Shown here piece by piece: positions 43,443 through 51,292 of a DNA stretch of 54,233 nucleotides (its first letter is position 1; each line of letters starts with the position of its first letter). A program made the translations under genes and the position numbers. Under the pieces are notes generated by a model. It searched no databases. It had not been told where the DNA came from and was given only the letters and a program-made list of their open reading frames with translations. This DNA is from Mycobacterium sp. IS-836 (GTDB taxonomy: Bacteria; Actinomycetota; Actinomycetes; Mycobacteriales; Mycobacteriaceae). Where the stretch lies: NCBI RefSeq assembly GCF_001954275.1, contig NZ_MBEU01000026.1, forward strand, positions 1 to 54,233. The letters run 5' to 3'.

Positions 43443-44050
43443 TGGCCGAGCAGACCCGCGTCAATGTGGTGCGGCACGGCGAGGTGTACAACCCCAGCGG
43501 GGTCCTCTATGGCCGGCTGCCCGGATTTCACCTGTCCGACACGGGCCGGGCGCAGGCGCAGGCGGTCGCCGACGCGCTGGCCGACCGCGACGTCGTCGCG
43601 GTGATCTCCTCCCCATTGCAGCGGGCCCAGGAAACGGCCGCGCCCATCGCCGCGAAGCACAACCTGCCCGTCGACACCGACCCCGACCTGATCGAATCGG
43701 CCAACTTCTTCGAAGGACGGCGCGTCGGCCCCGGCGACGGCGCCTGGCGCGACCCGCGGTTTTGGTGGCAGCTGCGCAACCCGTTCACCCCGTCCTGGGG
43801 CGAGCCGTACACCGAGATCGCGGCCCGGATGACTACCGCGGTGGACAAGGCGCGGGCCCGGGGCGCCGGCCACGAGGTGGTGTGCGTCAGCCATCAACTC
43901 CCCGTGTGGACGCTGCGGCTGCACCTGACCGGCAGGCGGCTCTGGCACGACCCGCGCCGGCGGGAATGCGGGCTGGCGTCGGTGACCACGCTGGTCTACG
44001 ACGGCGACCGGCTGGTCGACGTCGAATACTTCCAGCCGGAGAGCTCTTGA
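43442..44050 (+). CDS. Histidine phosphatase superfamily protein (Rv0525-like)
   Basis: A 202-residue phosphoglycerate-mutase-like phosphatase. VNVVRHGEVYNPSGVLYGRLPG contains the RHG catalytic motif, ISSPLQRAQETAAPIA the second arginine, and VVCVSHQLPVW the second histidine. The acidic proton donor region (LIESANFFEG) has the EG pattern. Substrate unknown; its place between hemL and the cytochrome c maturation genes may mean a role there or simple co-transcription. Confidence 0.88.
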   Translation: MAEQTRVNVVRHGEVYNPSGVLYGRLPGFHLSDTGRAQAQAVADALADRDVVAVISSPLQRAQETAAPIAAKHNLPVDTDPDLIESANFFEGRRVGPGDGAWRDPRFWWQLRNPFTPSWGEPYTEIAARMTTAVDKARARGAGHEVVCVSHQLPVWTLRLHLTGRRLWHDPRRRECGLASVTTLVYDGDRLVDVEYFQPESS

Positions 44051-44652
44051 GCGTGCGGTGGCTGGCAATGGCCGGGGCGGTGGTGGCTGGCTTGGTCGCC
44101 ATGCTGCTGGCCGGCTGCTCGGGCCGCGACGCGGTAGCCCAGGGCGGCACCTTCGAATTCGTGTCGCCGGGCGGTAAGACCGACATCTTCTACGACCCGC
44201 CCGCAAGCCGCGGCCGCCCGGGCCCGCTGACCGGGCCGGACCTCGCGGATCCGGCGCACACGATCTCGCTGGCCGACCAAACCTTCGCCGGCAACGTCGT
44301 CGTCGTCAACGTCTGGGGGCAGTGGTGCGGGCCGTGCCGGGCCGAGGTCGATCAACTGCAGCGGGTGTACGACGCCACCCGCGGCTCCGGGGTGTCCTTC
44401 CTTGGCATCGACGCGCGCGACAACAATCGCCAAGCCGCCCTGGACTTCGTCGACGACCGGCACGTGACCTACCCGTCGATCTACGACCCGGCGATGCGTA
44501 CCTTGATCGCCTTCGGGGGCAAGTACCCCACCACCGTCATCCCGTCCACTCTGGTGCTGGACCGCCAACACCGGGTCGCGGCGGTGTTCCTGCGTGAGCT
44601 GCTGGCCGACGACCTGCGGCCGGTGGTCCAGCGCGTGGCGCAGGAACGATGA
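44047..44652 (+). CDS. ResA/CcsX-like thioredoxin lipoprotein (Rv0526-like)
   Basis: A 201-residue extracytoplasmic thiol-disulfide protein. The N-terminus has a membrane segment ending in the lipobox LLAGC. The redox motif W-C-G-P-C is in VVNVWGQWCGPCRAEVDQL, and YPTTVIPSTLVLD carries the cis-proline. Electrons from CcdA would let it reduce apocytochrome c before haem attachment. The TTG at 44047 overlaps the previous stop (TTGA) with GGAG five bases upstream; a GTG at 44053 is the alternative start. Confidence 0.92.
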   Translation: MSVRWLAMAGAVVAGLVAMLLAGCSGRDAVAQGGTFEFVSPGGKTDIFYDPPASRGRPGPLTGPDLADPAHTISLADQTFAGNVVVVNVWGQWCGPCRAEVDQLQRVYDATRGSGVSFLGIDARDNNRQAALDFVDDRHVTYPSIYDPAMRTLIAFGGKYPTTVIPSTLVLDRQHRVAAVFLRELLADDLRPVVQRVAQER

Positions 44653-45428
44653 ACGGATTCACCCAGATCGCCGCCGCCGGGCCGCTGCTGGTGGCGCTGG
44701 GGGTGTGCCTGCTGGCGGGGCTGGTGTCGTTCGCCTCGCCGTGCGTGGTCCCGCTGGTGCCGGGCTACCTGTCGTACCTGGCCGCGGTCGTCGGGGTGGA
44801 CGAAGAGCCTGGGCCCGGCGGCGTCAAAGCCCCGCCGGCCGCCCGGTGGCGGGTCGCCGGGTCGGCGGCCCTGTTCGTGGCCGGGTTCACCGCCGTCTTC
44901 GTGCTCGGCACCGTCGCGGTCCTCGGCATGACCACCACGCTGATCACCAATCAGCTTGCGCTGCAACGGGTTGGGGGCGTGCTGACCATCGTCATGGGGC
45001 TGGTGTTCGTCGGCCTCGTCCCGGTGCTGCAGCGCGAGGCCCGGTTCAGCCCGCGCCGGTTCACGACGGTGGCCGGAGCGCCGGTGCTGGGCGCGGTGTT
45101 CGCGCTCGGCTGGACGCCGTGCCTCGGGCCGACGCTGACCGGCGTGATCACCGTCGCCTCGGCCACCGAGGGTGCGAACGTGGCGCGCGGCATCGCGTTG
45201 GTGATCGCCTACTGCCTGGGACTGGGGATTCCGTTCGTCTTGTTGGCGTTCGGCTCGGCGGGGGCGGTGGCCGGCCTGGGCTGGCTGCGCCGGCACACCC
45301 GGGCCATCCAGATCTTCGGCGGCGCGCTGCTGATCGCGGTCGGCGCCTTACTGGTCACCGGGGTGTGGAACGACTTCGTCTCCTGGCTGCGCGACGCGTT
45401 CGTCTCCGACGTGAGGCTGCCGATTTGA
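44649..45428 (+). CDS. ccdA: CcdA cytochrome c biogenesis thiol-disulfide transporter
   Basis: A 259-residue membrane protein with six or seven helices that passes electrons across the membrane. Conserved cysteines are in LVSFASPCVVPLVPGYLSYL and LGWTPCLGPTLTGV. The ATG overlaps the preceding stop (ATGA), and the stop overlaps the next TTG. Typical System II partner of the thioredoxin lipoprotein, ResB and CcsA encoded alongside. Confidence 0.95.
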   Translation: MNGFTQIAAAGPLLVALGVCLLAGLVSFASPCVVPLVPGYLSYLAAVVGVDEEPGPGGVKAPPAARWRVAGSAALFVAGFTAVFVLGTVAVLGMTTTLITNQLALQRVGGVLTIVMGLVFVGLVPVLQREARFSPRRFTTVAGAPVLGAVFALGWTPCLGPTLTGVITVASATEGANVARGIALVIAYCLGLGIPFVLLAFGSAGAVAGLGWLRRHTRAIQIFGGALLIAVGALLVTGVWNDFVSWLRDAFVSDVRLPI

Positions 45429-47038
45429 GGCAACTCCTCGCCTGGACACGCAACACCTGGCGCGCGCTGACGTCGATGGGCACCGCGCTGGTGCTGCTGT
45501 GCCTGCTCGCGCTCGGCGCGATACCCGGTGCGCTGCTGCCGCAACGAAACCTCAACGCCAGCAAGGTCGACGAGTACCTGGCCACCCACAAGGTGATCGG
45601 TCCGTGGCTCGATCGGCTGCAGGCCTTCAACGTGTTCTCCAGCTTCTGGTTCACCGCCATCTACGTGTTGCTGTTCGTGTCGCTGGTCGGCTGCCTCACC
45701 CCCCGGACGATCGAGCACGCCCGCAGCCTGCGCGCCACCCCCGTTGCGGCCCCACGTAACCTCGCCCGGCTGCCCAAGCACGGCGAAACCCGGATCGTCG
45801 CCGGGCCCGCGGAGCTGAACAGGCTGGCGAACACCATCGCCCGCCGGCTGCGCGGCTGGCGCACGGCCATCCGGCATGAAGGCGAAGTCGTCGAGGTGTC
45901 GGCCGAGAAGGGGTATCTGCGCGAATTCGGCAACCTGGTCTTCCACTTCTCGCTGCTGGGCCTGCTGGTCGCGGTGGCCGTCGGCAAGCTGTTCGGCTAC
46001 GAGGGCAACGTGATCGTCATCGCCGACGGCGGCCCCGGCTTCTGCTCGGCGTCGCCCGCGGCGTTCGACTCTTTCCGCGCCGGCAACACCGTCGACGGCA
46101 CGTCGCTGCACCCAATGTGCATCCGGGTCAACGACTTTCAGGCGCACTACCTGCAGTCGGGGCAGGCCACCTCGTTCGCCGCCGACATCGATTATCAGGC
46201 CGGCCGCGACCTGGCGGCCAACAGCTGGCGGCCCTACCGGCTGGAGGTCAACCACCCGCTGCGGGTGGGCGGTGACCGGGTGTACCTGCAGGGCCACGGC
46301 TACGCGCCCACCTTCACGGTCACCTTCCCGGACGGGCAGACGCGCACGTCGACCGTGCAATGGCGACCCGACAACCCGCTGACCCTGCTCTCGTCGGGCG
46401 TGGTGCGCATCGACCCGCCCGCCGGCAGCTACCCCAATCCAGCCGAGCGCCGCCAACACGAGATCGCGATCCAGGGCCTGCTGGCGCCGACCGAGCAGCT
46501 GGACGGCACGCTGTTGTCGTCGCGGTTCCCGGCGCTGAACGCCCCCGCCGTCGCCGTCGACATCTACCGCGGCGACACCGGCCTGGACACCGGCCGGCCC
46601 CAATCGCTGTTCACCCTCGACCCGCGGCTGATCCAGCAGGGCCGGCTGACCAAGGAAGCCAGGGTCAACCTGCGCGCCGGGCAAGAGGTCAGGATCGACC
46701 ACGGTCCGGCGGCGGGCACCGTCGTCCGATTCGACGGCGCCGTGCCATTCGTGAACCTGCAGGTCTCCCACGACCCAGGCCAGAGATGGGTGCTGGTTTT
46801 CGCCATCTCGATGATGGCCGGGCTGTTGGTGTCGCTGCTGGTGCGCCGGCGCCGGGTCTGGGTCAGGCTCACTGAGGCCGGCGACGACGCGGCCGGTACC
46901 GTGAACGTCGAATTGGGCGGGCTGGCGCGCACCGACAACTCAGGGTGGGGCGACGAGTTCGAGCGATTGACCCAGCGGTTGCTTGACGGACTGGGCGAGC
47001 CAGCGTCCAGAAGGAGTTCTCAGGTGGACGTCACATGA
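45425..47038 (+). CDS. ResB/CcsB-like cytochrome c biogenesis protein (Rv0528-like)
   Basis: A 537-residue membrane protein of the haem lyase complex of System II. Three N-terminal helices (for example MGTALVLLCLLALGAIPGALLP, FWFTAIYVLLFVSLVGCL), a fourth near residue 180, a large extracytoplasmic domain (about 190-450) and a last helix (WVLVFAISMMAGLLVSLLV). The TTG at 45425 overlaps the ccdA stop. It ends in an ATGA overlap with the CcsA gene. Confidence 0.93.
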   Translation: MRQLLAWTRNTWRALTSMGTALVLLCLLALGAIPGALLPQRNLNASKVDEYLATHKVIGPWLDRLQAFNVFSSFWFTAIYVLLFVSLVGCLTPRTIEHARSLRATPVAAPRNLARLPKHGETRIVAGPAELNRLANTIARRLRGWRTAIRHEGEVVEVSAEKGYLREFGNLVFHFSLLGLLVAVAVGKLFGYEGNVIVIADGGPGFCSASPAAFDSFRAGNTVDGTSLHPMCIRVNDFQAHYLQSGQATSFAADIDYQAGRDLAANSWRPYRLEVNHPLRVGGDRVYLQGHGYAPTFTVTFPDGQTRTSTVQWRPDNPLTLLSSGVVRIDPPAGSYPNPAERRQHEIAIQGLLAPTEQLDGTLLSSRFPALNAPAVAVDIYRGDTGLDTGRPQSLFTLDPRLIQQGRLTKEARVNLRAGQEVRIDHGPAAGTVVRFDGAVPFVNLQVSHDPGQRWVLVFAISMMAGLLVSLLVRRRRVWVRLTEAGDDAAGTVNVELGGLARTDNSGWGDEFERLTQRLLDGLGEPASRRSSQVDVT

Positions 47039-48024
47039 ACACGCTGCACGTCAACGTCGGCCTGGCGCGCTACTCCGACTGGGCGTTCACCTCGGCGGTG
47101 GTGGCCCTGGTCGTCGCGTTGTTGCTGCTGGCCGTCGAGCTGGCCTACCGAGCCGACCGAGCCGGCGGCCGCCGCGCGGACCACCGCGCGCAGGTGTTGG
47201 CCGGTTCGGTCGCCGCAGACAGCGCGAGCCCCGGCATCGTGGACGACGCCCCCCAGCGGCCGCTCGACGAACGCGTCGGGCGGGCCGGGTTGGCAGTGCT
47301 CTATCTCGGCATCGGACTCCTGCTCGCGTGCATCGTGCTGCGCGGCCTGGCCACCGTGCGGGTGCCGTGGGGCAACATGTACGAGTTCATCAACCTGACC
47401 TGCTTCTGCGGCCTGGTGGCCGGCGCCGTGATACTGCGCCGCCCGCAGTACCGGCCGCTGTGGGTTTTCCTGCTGCTGCCGGTGCTGATCCTGCTGACCG
47501 TTTCCGGGCGCTGGCTCTACACCAACGCCGCCCCGGTGATGCCGGCGCTGCAGTCCTACTGGCTGCCCATCCACGTGTCGGTGGTCAGCCTGGGTTCCGG
47601 CGTGTTCCTGGTTGCCGGCATCGCCAGCATCCTCTTTCTGCTGCGAACCTCGCGGCTGGGTGACCCCGAGGCCGAAGGCACGCTGGCACGCGTGGTGCGG
47701 CGATTCCCCGACGCCCAGACCCTGGACCGCATCGCGTATCGCACAACGATCTTCGCGTTCCCGGTGTTCGGTTTCGGGGTCATCTTCGGCGCGATCTGGG
47801 CCGAACAAGCCTGGGGCAGGTATTGGGGCTGGGACCCCAAGGAGACGGTCTCCTTCGTCGCGTGGGTGGTCTACGCGGCGTATCTGCACGCGCGGTCGAC
47901 CGCGGGCTGGCGGGACAGAAAGGCGGCGTGGATCAACGTGGTGGGCTTCGTCGCCATGGTCTTCAATTTGTTCTTCGTTAACCTGGTGACCGTGGGCCTG
48001 CATTCTTACGCCGGGGTGGGCTGA
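47035..48024 (+). CDS. ccsA: CcsA cytochrome c synthase subunit (haem handling)
   Basis: A 329-residue membrane protein with about eight helices. The WWD motif AWGRYWGWDPKETVSFVAW binds haem, and conserved histidines occur in WLPIHVSVVSLGSGVF and near the C-terminus. With ResB it exports haem and attaches it to apocytochrome c. The ATG overlaps the ResB stop. Last gene of the hemL-to-ccsA run of overlapping genes. Confidence 0.95.
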   Translation: MNTLHVNVGLARYSDWAFTSAVVALVVALLLLAVELAYRADRAGGRRADHRAQVLAGSVAADSASPGIVDDAPQRPLDERVGRAGLAVLYLGIGLLLACIVLRGLATVRVPWGNMYEFINLTCFCGLVAGAVILRRPQYRPLWVFLLLPVLILLTVSGRWLYTNAAPVMPALQSYWLPIHVSVVSLGSGVFLVAGIASILFLLRTSRLGDPEAEGTLARVVRRFPDAQTLDRIAYRTTIFAFPVFGFGVIFGAIWAEQAWGRYWGWDPKETVSFVAWVVYAAYLHARSTAGWRDRKAAWINVVGFVAMVFNLFFVNLVTVGLHSYAGVG

Positions 48025-48070
48025 CAGCTAGCGACCGACCCAAATAAAACTGCAGCAAGGGGGATTGCAC

Positions 48071-49357
48071 GTGTCCGACCAGCCAGGCGTGGGGGCGCCC
48101 GAACATCCGACCACCGAGTTGCGGTCCCCGGACTCGTCCGCGCAGCCGGCCGGCGAATCGTCGGCGGATTCCGGTGAAGCGCCGACCCGGGCGTTCGCCG
48201 GGTTCCGCACCGAGCGGCGGGTGCCTGCGCCCGAGCGGCAGGAGACGGCTCCGCCCACGGCGGCGGCCCCGGCGGGCATGCCGCCCTGGGATCCCACGCC
48301 CGTCACCGGTATTCCGCGCGTCGACCCGACCGCCTTTGGTGCCTACTACAACGGCGCGCCCGATGCGCCTCCGTTGACAGGCCAAGAAACCCCTTACCGC
48401 CCGGAGCATGTCCCGCACACGCCCTATCCGGAACTGTCCACCGGCATGCTGCTGCGGCCCGTCAAACCGCCGCCGTCGGAGGGCTGGCGCCGGCTGCTGT
48501 ATGTGCTGTCCGGTCAGCTGATCAACCTGGGGGAGAGCCCGCGGGCCGCCCGCTATAACAACCTGGTGGCGCAGGTCAACCGGCCGTTGCGCGGTTCCTA
48601 TCGGGTGGCGCTGCTGTCGCTGAAGGGCGGGGTGGGCAAAACCACGATCACGGCGACGCTGGGATCTATCTTCGCCTCGATCCGCGGCGATCGGGTGGTG
48701 GCTGTGGACGCCAACCCCGACCACGGCACGCTGAGCCAGAAGATCCCGCTGGAGACGTCGGCCACGGTGCGCCAGCTGCTGCACGACGCCGGAACCATCG
48801 AGCGCTACAGCGACGTCCGCCGGTACACGTCGAAGGGTCCCAGCGGGCTGGAAATCGTTGCGTCGGACAGCGATCCGTCGATCTCCGATGCGTTCAGCGC
48901 CGACGACTACACCCGCACCCTGGACATCCTGGATCGGTTCTACGGCCTGGTGCTCACCGACTGCGGTCCCGGCCTATTGCATTCCGTGATGTCGTCGGTG
49001 CTGGACAAGGCCGACCTGCTGATCGTCGTCAGCTCGGGATCCATCGACGGCGCGCGCACCGCCTCGGCGACCCTGGACTGGCTGGACGCCCACGGTCACG
49101 AGGAGAAGGTGCGCAATTCGATCGCGGTCATCAACGCGGTGCGGTCACGCACCGGCAAGGTCGACATGAACAAGGTGGTCGACCACTTCTCCCGGCGCTG
49201 CCGCGCGGTGCGGCTGATACCGTTCGACCCCCATCTGGAAGAGGGCGCGGAGATCGCTCTGGATCAGCTGCGGCGCCCCACCCGCGAAGCGCTGACCGAG
49301 TTGGCGGCCGTGGTGGCCGATGGCTTCCCCGGCGAGCGCAACCCGGGCGTCGCCTAG
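48071..49357 (+). CDS. MinD/ParA-like ATPase with disordered N-terminus (Rv0530-like)
   Basis: A 428-residue protein. Residues 1-150 are polar, Pro/Ala/Glu-rich and probably disordered. A deviant Walker A motif, LLSLKGGVGKTTITATLGS, begins near residue 183, followed by VVAVDANPDHGTLSQKIP and LVLTDCGPGLLHSVM. This layout matches the actinobacterial MinD-like proteins related to EspI/EccA-associated ATPases. Role unknown; perhaps partitioning or membrane recruitment. I chose the GTG at 48071 because AAGGGGG lies 9 bases upstream. Confidence 0.88.
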   Translation: MSDQPGVGAPEHPTTELRSPDSSAQPAGESSADSGEAPTRAFAGFRTERRVPAPERQETAPPTAAAPAGMPPWDPTPVTGIPRVDPTAFGAYYNGAPDAPPLTGQETPYRPEHVPHTPYPELSTGMLLRPVKPPPSEGWRRLLYVLSGQLINLGESPRAARYNNLVAQVNRPLRGSYRVALLSLKGGVGKTTITATLGSIFASIRGDRVVAVDANPDHGTLSQKIPLETSATVRQLLHDAGTIERYSDVRRYTSKGPSGLEIVASDSDPSISDAFSADDYTRTLDILDRFYGLVLTDCGPGLLHSVMSSVLDKADLLIVVSSGSIDGARTASATLDWLDAHGHEEKVRNSIAVINAVRSRTGKVDMNKVVDHFSRRCRAVRLIPFDPHLEEGAEIALDQLRRPTREALTELAAVVADGFPGERNPGVA

Positions 49358-49365
49358 GGAGGGTG

Positions 49366-49389
49366 CTACAGAGGGTTCTACAGAGGGTT
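49366..49389. repeat. 12-bp tandem duplication at the end of a small gene
   Basis: CTACAGAGGGTT occurs twice without a gap (49366-49377 and 49378-49389). Read on the reverse strand each copy encodes N-P-L-stop, so the duplication repeats the last three codons and stop of the gene at 49378. Confidence 0.8.
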
Positions 49390-49539
49390 GTTGTCGTCGT
49401 TTCCCAAGCGCCGCAAGAACTCTGGGTCGTCATCGGGTCCGATGACGCGGCTCTTCGGGCGGTGGGTCTGGGACCGCGCCGCGCGCCAGCCAATGTAGAT
49501 CAGTGTCCCCAAAACCAGGACGAGCAGCAGGTAGAGCAC
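49378..49539 (-). CDS. Small membrane protein (Rv0530A-like)
   Basis: A 53-residue protein: MLYLLLVLVLGTLIYIGW forms one membrane helix, followed by a basic then acidic tail with VIGPDDDPEFLRRLG. It matches my memory of Rv0530A. The GTG at 49539 is preceded by AAAGGAGGTG, one of the strongest Shine-Dalgarno sequences in the window. It converges with the MinD-like gene. Function unknown. Confidence 0.85.
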   Translation of the reverse strand: MLYLLLVLVLGTLIYIGWRAARSQTHRPKSRVIGPDDDPEFLRRLGNDDNNPL

Positions 49540-49543
49540 TCAA

Positions 49544-49553
49544 CACCTCCTTT
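49544..49553 (-). promoter_or_regulatory. Strong ribosome binding site of the small membrane protein gene
   Basis: AAAGGAGGTG on the reverse strand, four bases before the GTG at 49539. It fixes that start and contrasts with the many starts in this window that lack a Shine-Dalgarno. Confidence 0.8.
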
Positions 49554-49573
49554 GAGCGAATATACCCGCGCCG

Positions 49574-49579
49574 TAGGCT
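49574..49579 (+). promoter_or_regulatory. Candidate -10 for the leaderless Rv0531-like gene
   Basis: TAGGCT followed by six bases and the GTG at 49586; no Shine-Dalgarno. Same geometry as at 8587, 13945 and 37913. Confidence 0.45.
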
Positions 49580-49585
49580 CGCACT

Positions 49586-49921
49586 GTGTCAGAAGACCCT
49601 AGGCCCGGTGCGGGCGAGCGCACCGGAAATCACGTCGTCGTCGACGTCCTGGTTTACGCGGCCGCGCGGTTGCTGTTGGTGGTCGCGGTCGCGGCTGCGA
49701 TCTATGGAATCGCTCGTCTGCTCGGGGTCACCCAGTTCCCCGTCGTCGTTGCGGCGTTGTTCGCGTTGATCATCGCGATGCCGTTGGGCATCTGGCTGTT
49801 CGCCCCGCTGCGCCGGCGCGCCACTGCCGCGCTGGCTGTCGCGGGCGAACGCCGCCACCGCGAGCGAGAACAGCTGCAGGCCCGGCTGCGCGGTGAGGCG
49901 GACGCCGACCACGACGAGTGA
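49586..49921 (+). CDS. Two-helix membrane protein, DUF4229-like (Rv0531-like)
   Basis: A 111-residue protein with two membrane helices (VLVYAAARLLLVVAVAAAIYG and FPVVVAALFALIIAMPLGIWL) and a charged C-terminal helix rich in Arg and Glu (RRHREREQLQARLRGEADAD). The spacing and the R/L motif after helix 2 (FAPLRRR) resemble DUF4229 proteins. Function unknown. Ends 8 bases before converging fabH. In H37Rv PE_PGRS6 (Rv0532) follows here; it is absent. Confidence 0.8.
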   Translation: MSEDPRPGAGERTGNHVVVDVLVYAAARLLLVVAVAAAIYGIARLLGVTQFPVVVAALFALIIAMPLGIWLFAPLRRRATAALAVAGERRHREREQLQARLRGEADADHDE

Positions 49922-49929
49922 GCCCGCGG

Positions 49930-50937
49930 TTAGCCCTTGGGCATCACGACGACCTGCGCGGCATAGCACAGGCCCGCGCCGTAGCCGATCAGCAGCGCGA
50001 GGTCGCCGGCCTTGGCCGCCCCGGTCTCCAGGAGTTCGGCCATCGCCAACGGGATGGACGCCGCGGACGTGTTCCCGGTGTGCTCGATGTCGTTGGCGAT
50101 CACCGCGTCCGGGCGCAAGTCCAGGTTCTTGGCGAGGACTTCGTTGATTCGGCTGTTGGCTTGGTGCGGGATGAACACGTCGATCTCGTCGGGTCGGATT
50201 CCCGCCGCGTCCATCGCCTGTCGGCCGACCTTGCCCATCTCGAATGCGGCCCAGCGGAACACCGCGCTGCCCTCGAGCCGCAGGAAGGGGCGCGGGCCGG
50301 TCGGTTCGTCCATGTAGTCGATCCAGTCGATGTCCTGGCGGATGGCCTTGACCTGTTCACCGTCGCTGCCCGAGATGGTCGGTCCGATGCCTTGGACGGG
50401 CGTCTCGCCCACCACGACGCCGGCCGCGCCGTCGGCGAAGATGAAGCAGTTGCTGCGGTCCTGCATGTCGATCGTCGGCGACAGCTTCTCCGAACCGATG
50501 ACCAGCATCTTGGCGGCGCTGCCACCCCGAATCATGTCGGCCGCAACGCCGATCGCGTAGCCGAAGCCTGCGCACCCCGCCCCGATGTCGAATGCGGGCA
50601 CACCGGCAGCGCCCAGGCCCGTCGCGACCTCCGGGGCACAGGGCGGGGTCTGCAGGAAATGGGTGCTGGTCGCGACGATCACGCCGTCGATGTCGCTGGG
50701 CGCCAGTCCAGCGTTGGCAATCGCCAGCCGGCCCGCCTCGATCGCCATGGACGCGGCGGATTCGTCGCGGGCGGCGAATCGGCGCGTCTTGATTCCCGTC
50801 CGCGATTGGATCCACTCGTCGGAGGAGTCGATGTTGCGGCACAGCTCGTCGTTGGAGACGACGCGCTCGGGCCGGTATGCCCCGACGCTGAGCAAGCCGA
50901 TGCTCTTGGGCCCACTGGTCGTGGTGATCTGGTTCAT
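49930..50937 (-). CDS. fabH: Beta-ketoacyl-ACP synthase III (mycobacterial FabH)
   Basis: A 335-residue enzyme that condenses acyl-CoA from FAS-I with malonyl-AcpM, linking FAS-I to the mycolic-acid FAS-II system. Catalytic triad: C122 in [15 protein letters not shown]258 in [10 protein letters not shown] and N289 in [10 protein letters not shown]. The length equals the M. tuberculosis enzyme. GAGGA lies six bases before the ATG. It diverges from the HTH-Clp-N pair, so the twin operators there could also affect it. Confidence 0.96.
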   Translation of the reverse strand: MNQITTTSGPKSIGLLSVGAYRPERVVSNDELCRNIDSSDEWIQSRTGIKTRRFAARDESAASMAIEAGRLAIANAGLAPSDIDGVIVATSTHFLQTPPCAPEVATGLGAAGVPAFDIGAGCAGFGYAIGVAADMIRGGSAAKMLVIGSEKLSPTIDMQDRSNCFIFADGAAGVVVGETPVQGIGPTISGSDGEQVKAIRQDIDWIDYMDEPTGPRPFLRLEGSAVFRWAAFEMGKVGRQAMDAAGIRPDEIDVFIPHQANSRINEVLAKNLDLRPDAVIANDIEHTGNTSAASIPLAMAELLETGAAKAGDLALLIGYGAGLCYAAQVVVMPKG

Positions 50938-51011
50938 GGGAGTCCTCGATCCAACGCCGGTCCTTCATTGTTATCGGATCGCTGGAATCGATGAGCGCCG
51001 GGATCGGTTTT

Positions 51012-51027
51012 GTCAAGCTTTATTGAC
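51012..51027. promoter_or_regulatory. Operator 1: GTCAA-N6-TTGAC
   Basis: An inverted repeat GTCAA GCTTTA TTGAC. It overlaps the -35 hexamer TTGACG of the promoter for the small HTH gene. A near copy lies at 51039-51054, 27 bases away centre to centre. Confidence 0.65.
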
Positions 51028-51051
51028 GTCTGCGCTGTGTCAAGTTACATT
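51023..51051 (+). promoter_or_regulatory. Near-consensus promoter of the HTH/Clp-N genes
   Basis: TTGACG (51023-51028), a 17-base spacer and TACATT (51046-51051). The ATG at 51059 follows the -10 by seven bases and lacks a Shine-Dalgarno, so the transcript is predicted to be leaderless. Both elements are covered by the two operator repeats, which points to repression. Confidence 0.65.
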
Positions 51052-51054
51052 GAC
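51039..51054. promoter_or_regulatory. Operator 2: GTCAA-N6-TTGAC
   Basis: An inverted repeat GTCAA GTTACA TTGAC that covers the -10 and ends five bases before the ATG. With operator 1 it is part of a direct repeat of about 21 bases, 51011-51031 and 51038-51058, differing at only three positions in the spacer. Confidence 0.65.
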
Positions 51055-51058
51055 GTCT

Positions 51059-51289
51059 ATGACGGAACTGTCCGACCTGCCCGACCTGGGGCCGGCCGCC
51101 GATGCGGCGAGTAACGCCGACCCCGCGATAGGCCTGCGCGCGGTGCGCGCGCTGCAGCGTTTGCAGGAGCGCCTCGAGGCGATCCACGTCGCCAACGCCC
51201 GCGAGCGGGGCTGGAGCTGGCAGGCCATCGCCGAGGCGCTCGGGGTGAGCCGGCAGGCCGTGCACCAGAAGTACAACCGGAGGAGATGA
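51059..51289 (+). CDS. Small HTH DNA-binding protein next to a Clp-N gene
   Basis: A 76-residue protein. Residues 20-50 form a helix (AIGLRAVRALQRLQERLEA), and the C-terminal part is a helix-turn-helix, WSWQAIAEALGVSRQAVHQKY, followed by NRRR. It probably binds the twin GTCAA-N6-TTGAC sites covering its own promoter. The start is set by a leaderless promoter. The ribosome site for the next gene (GGAGGAG) is inside its last codons, so the two are tightly coupled. H37Rv lacks this pair at this location, as far as I recall. Confidence 0.82.
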   Translation: MTELSDLPDLGPAADAASNADPAIGLRAVRALQRLQERLEAIHVANARERGWSWQAIAEALGVSRQAVHQKYNRRR

Positions 51290-51292
51290 CGC

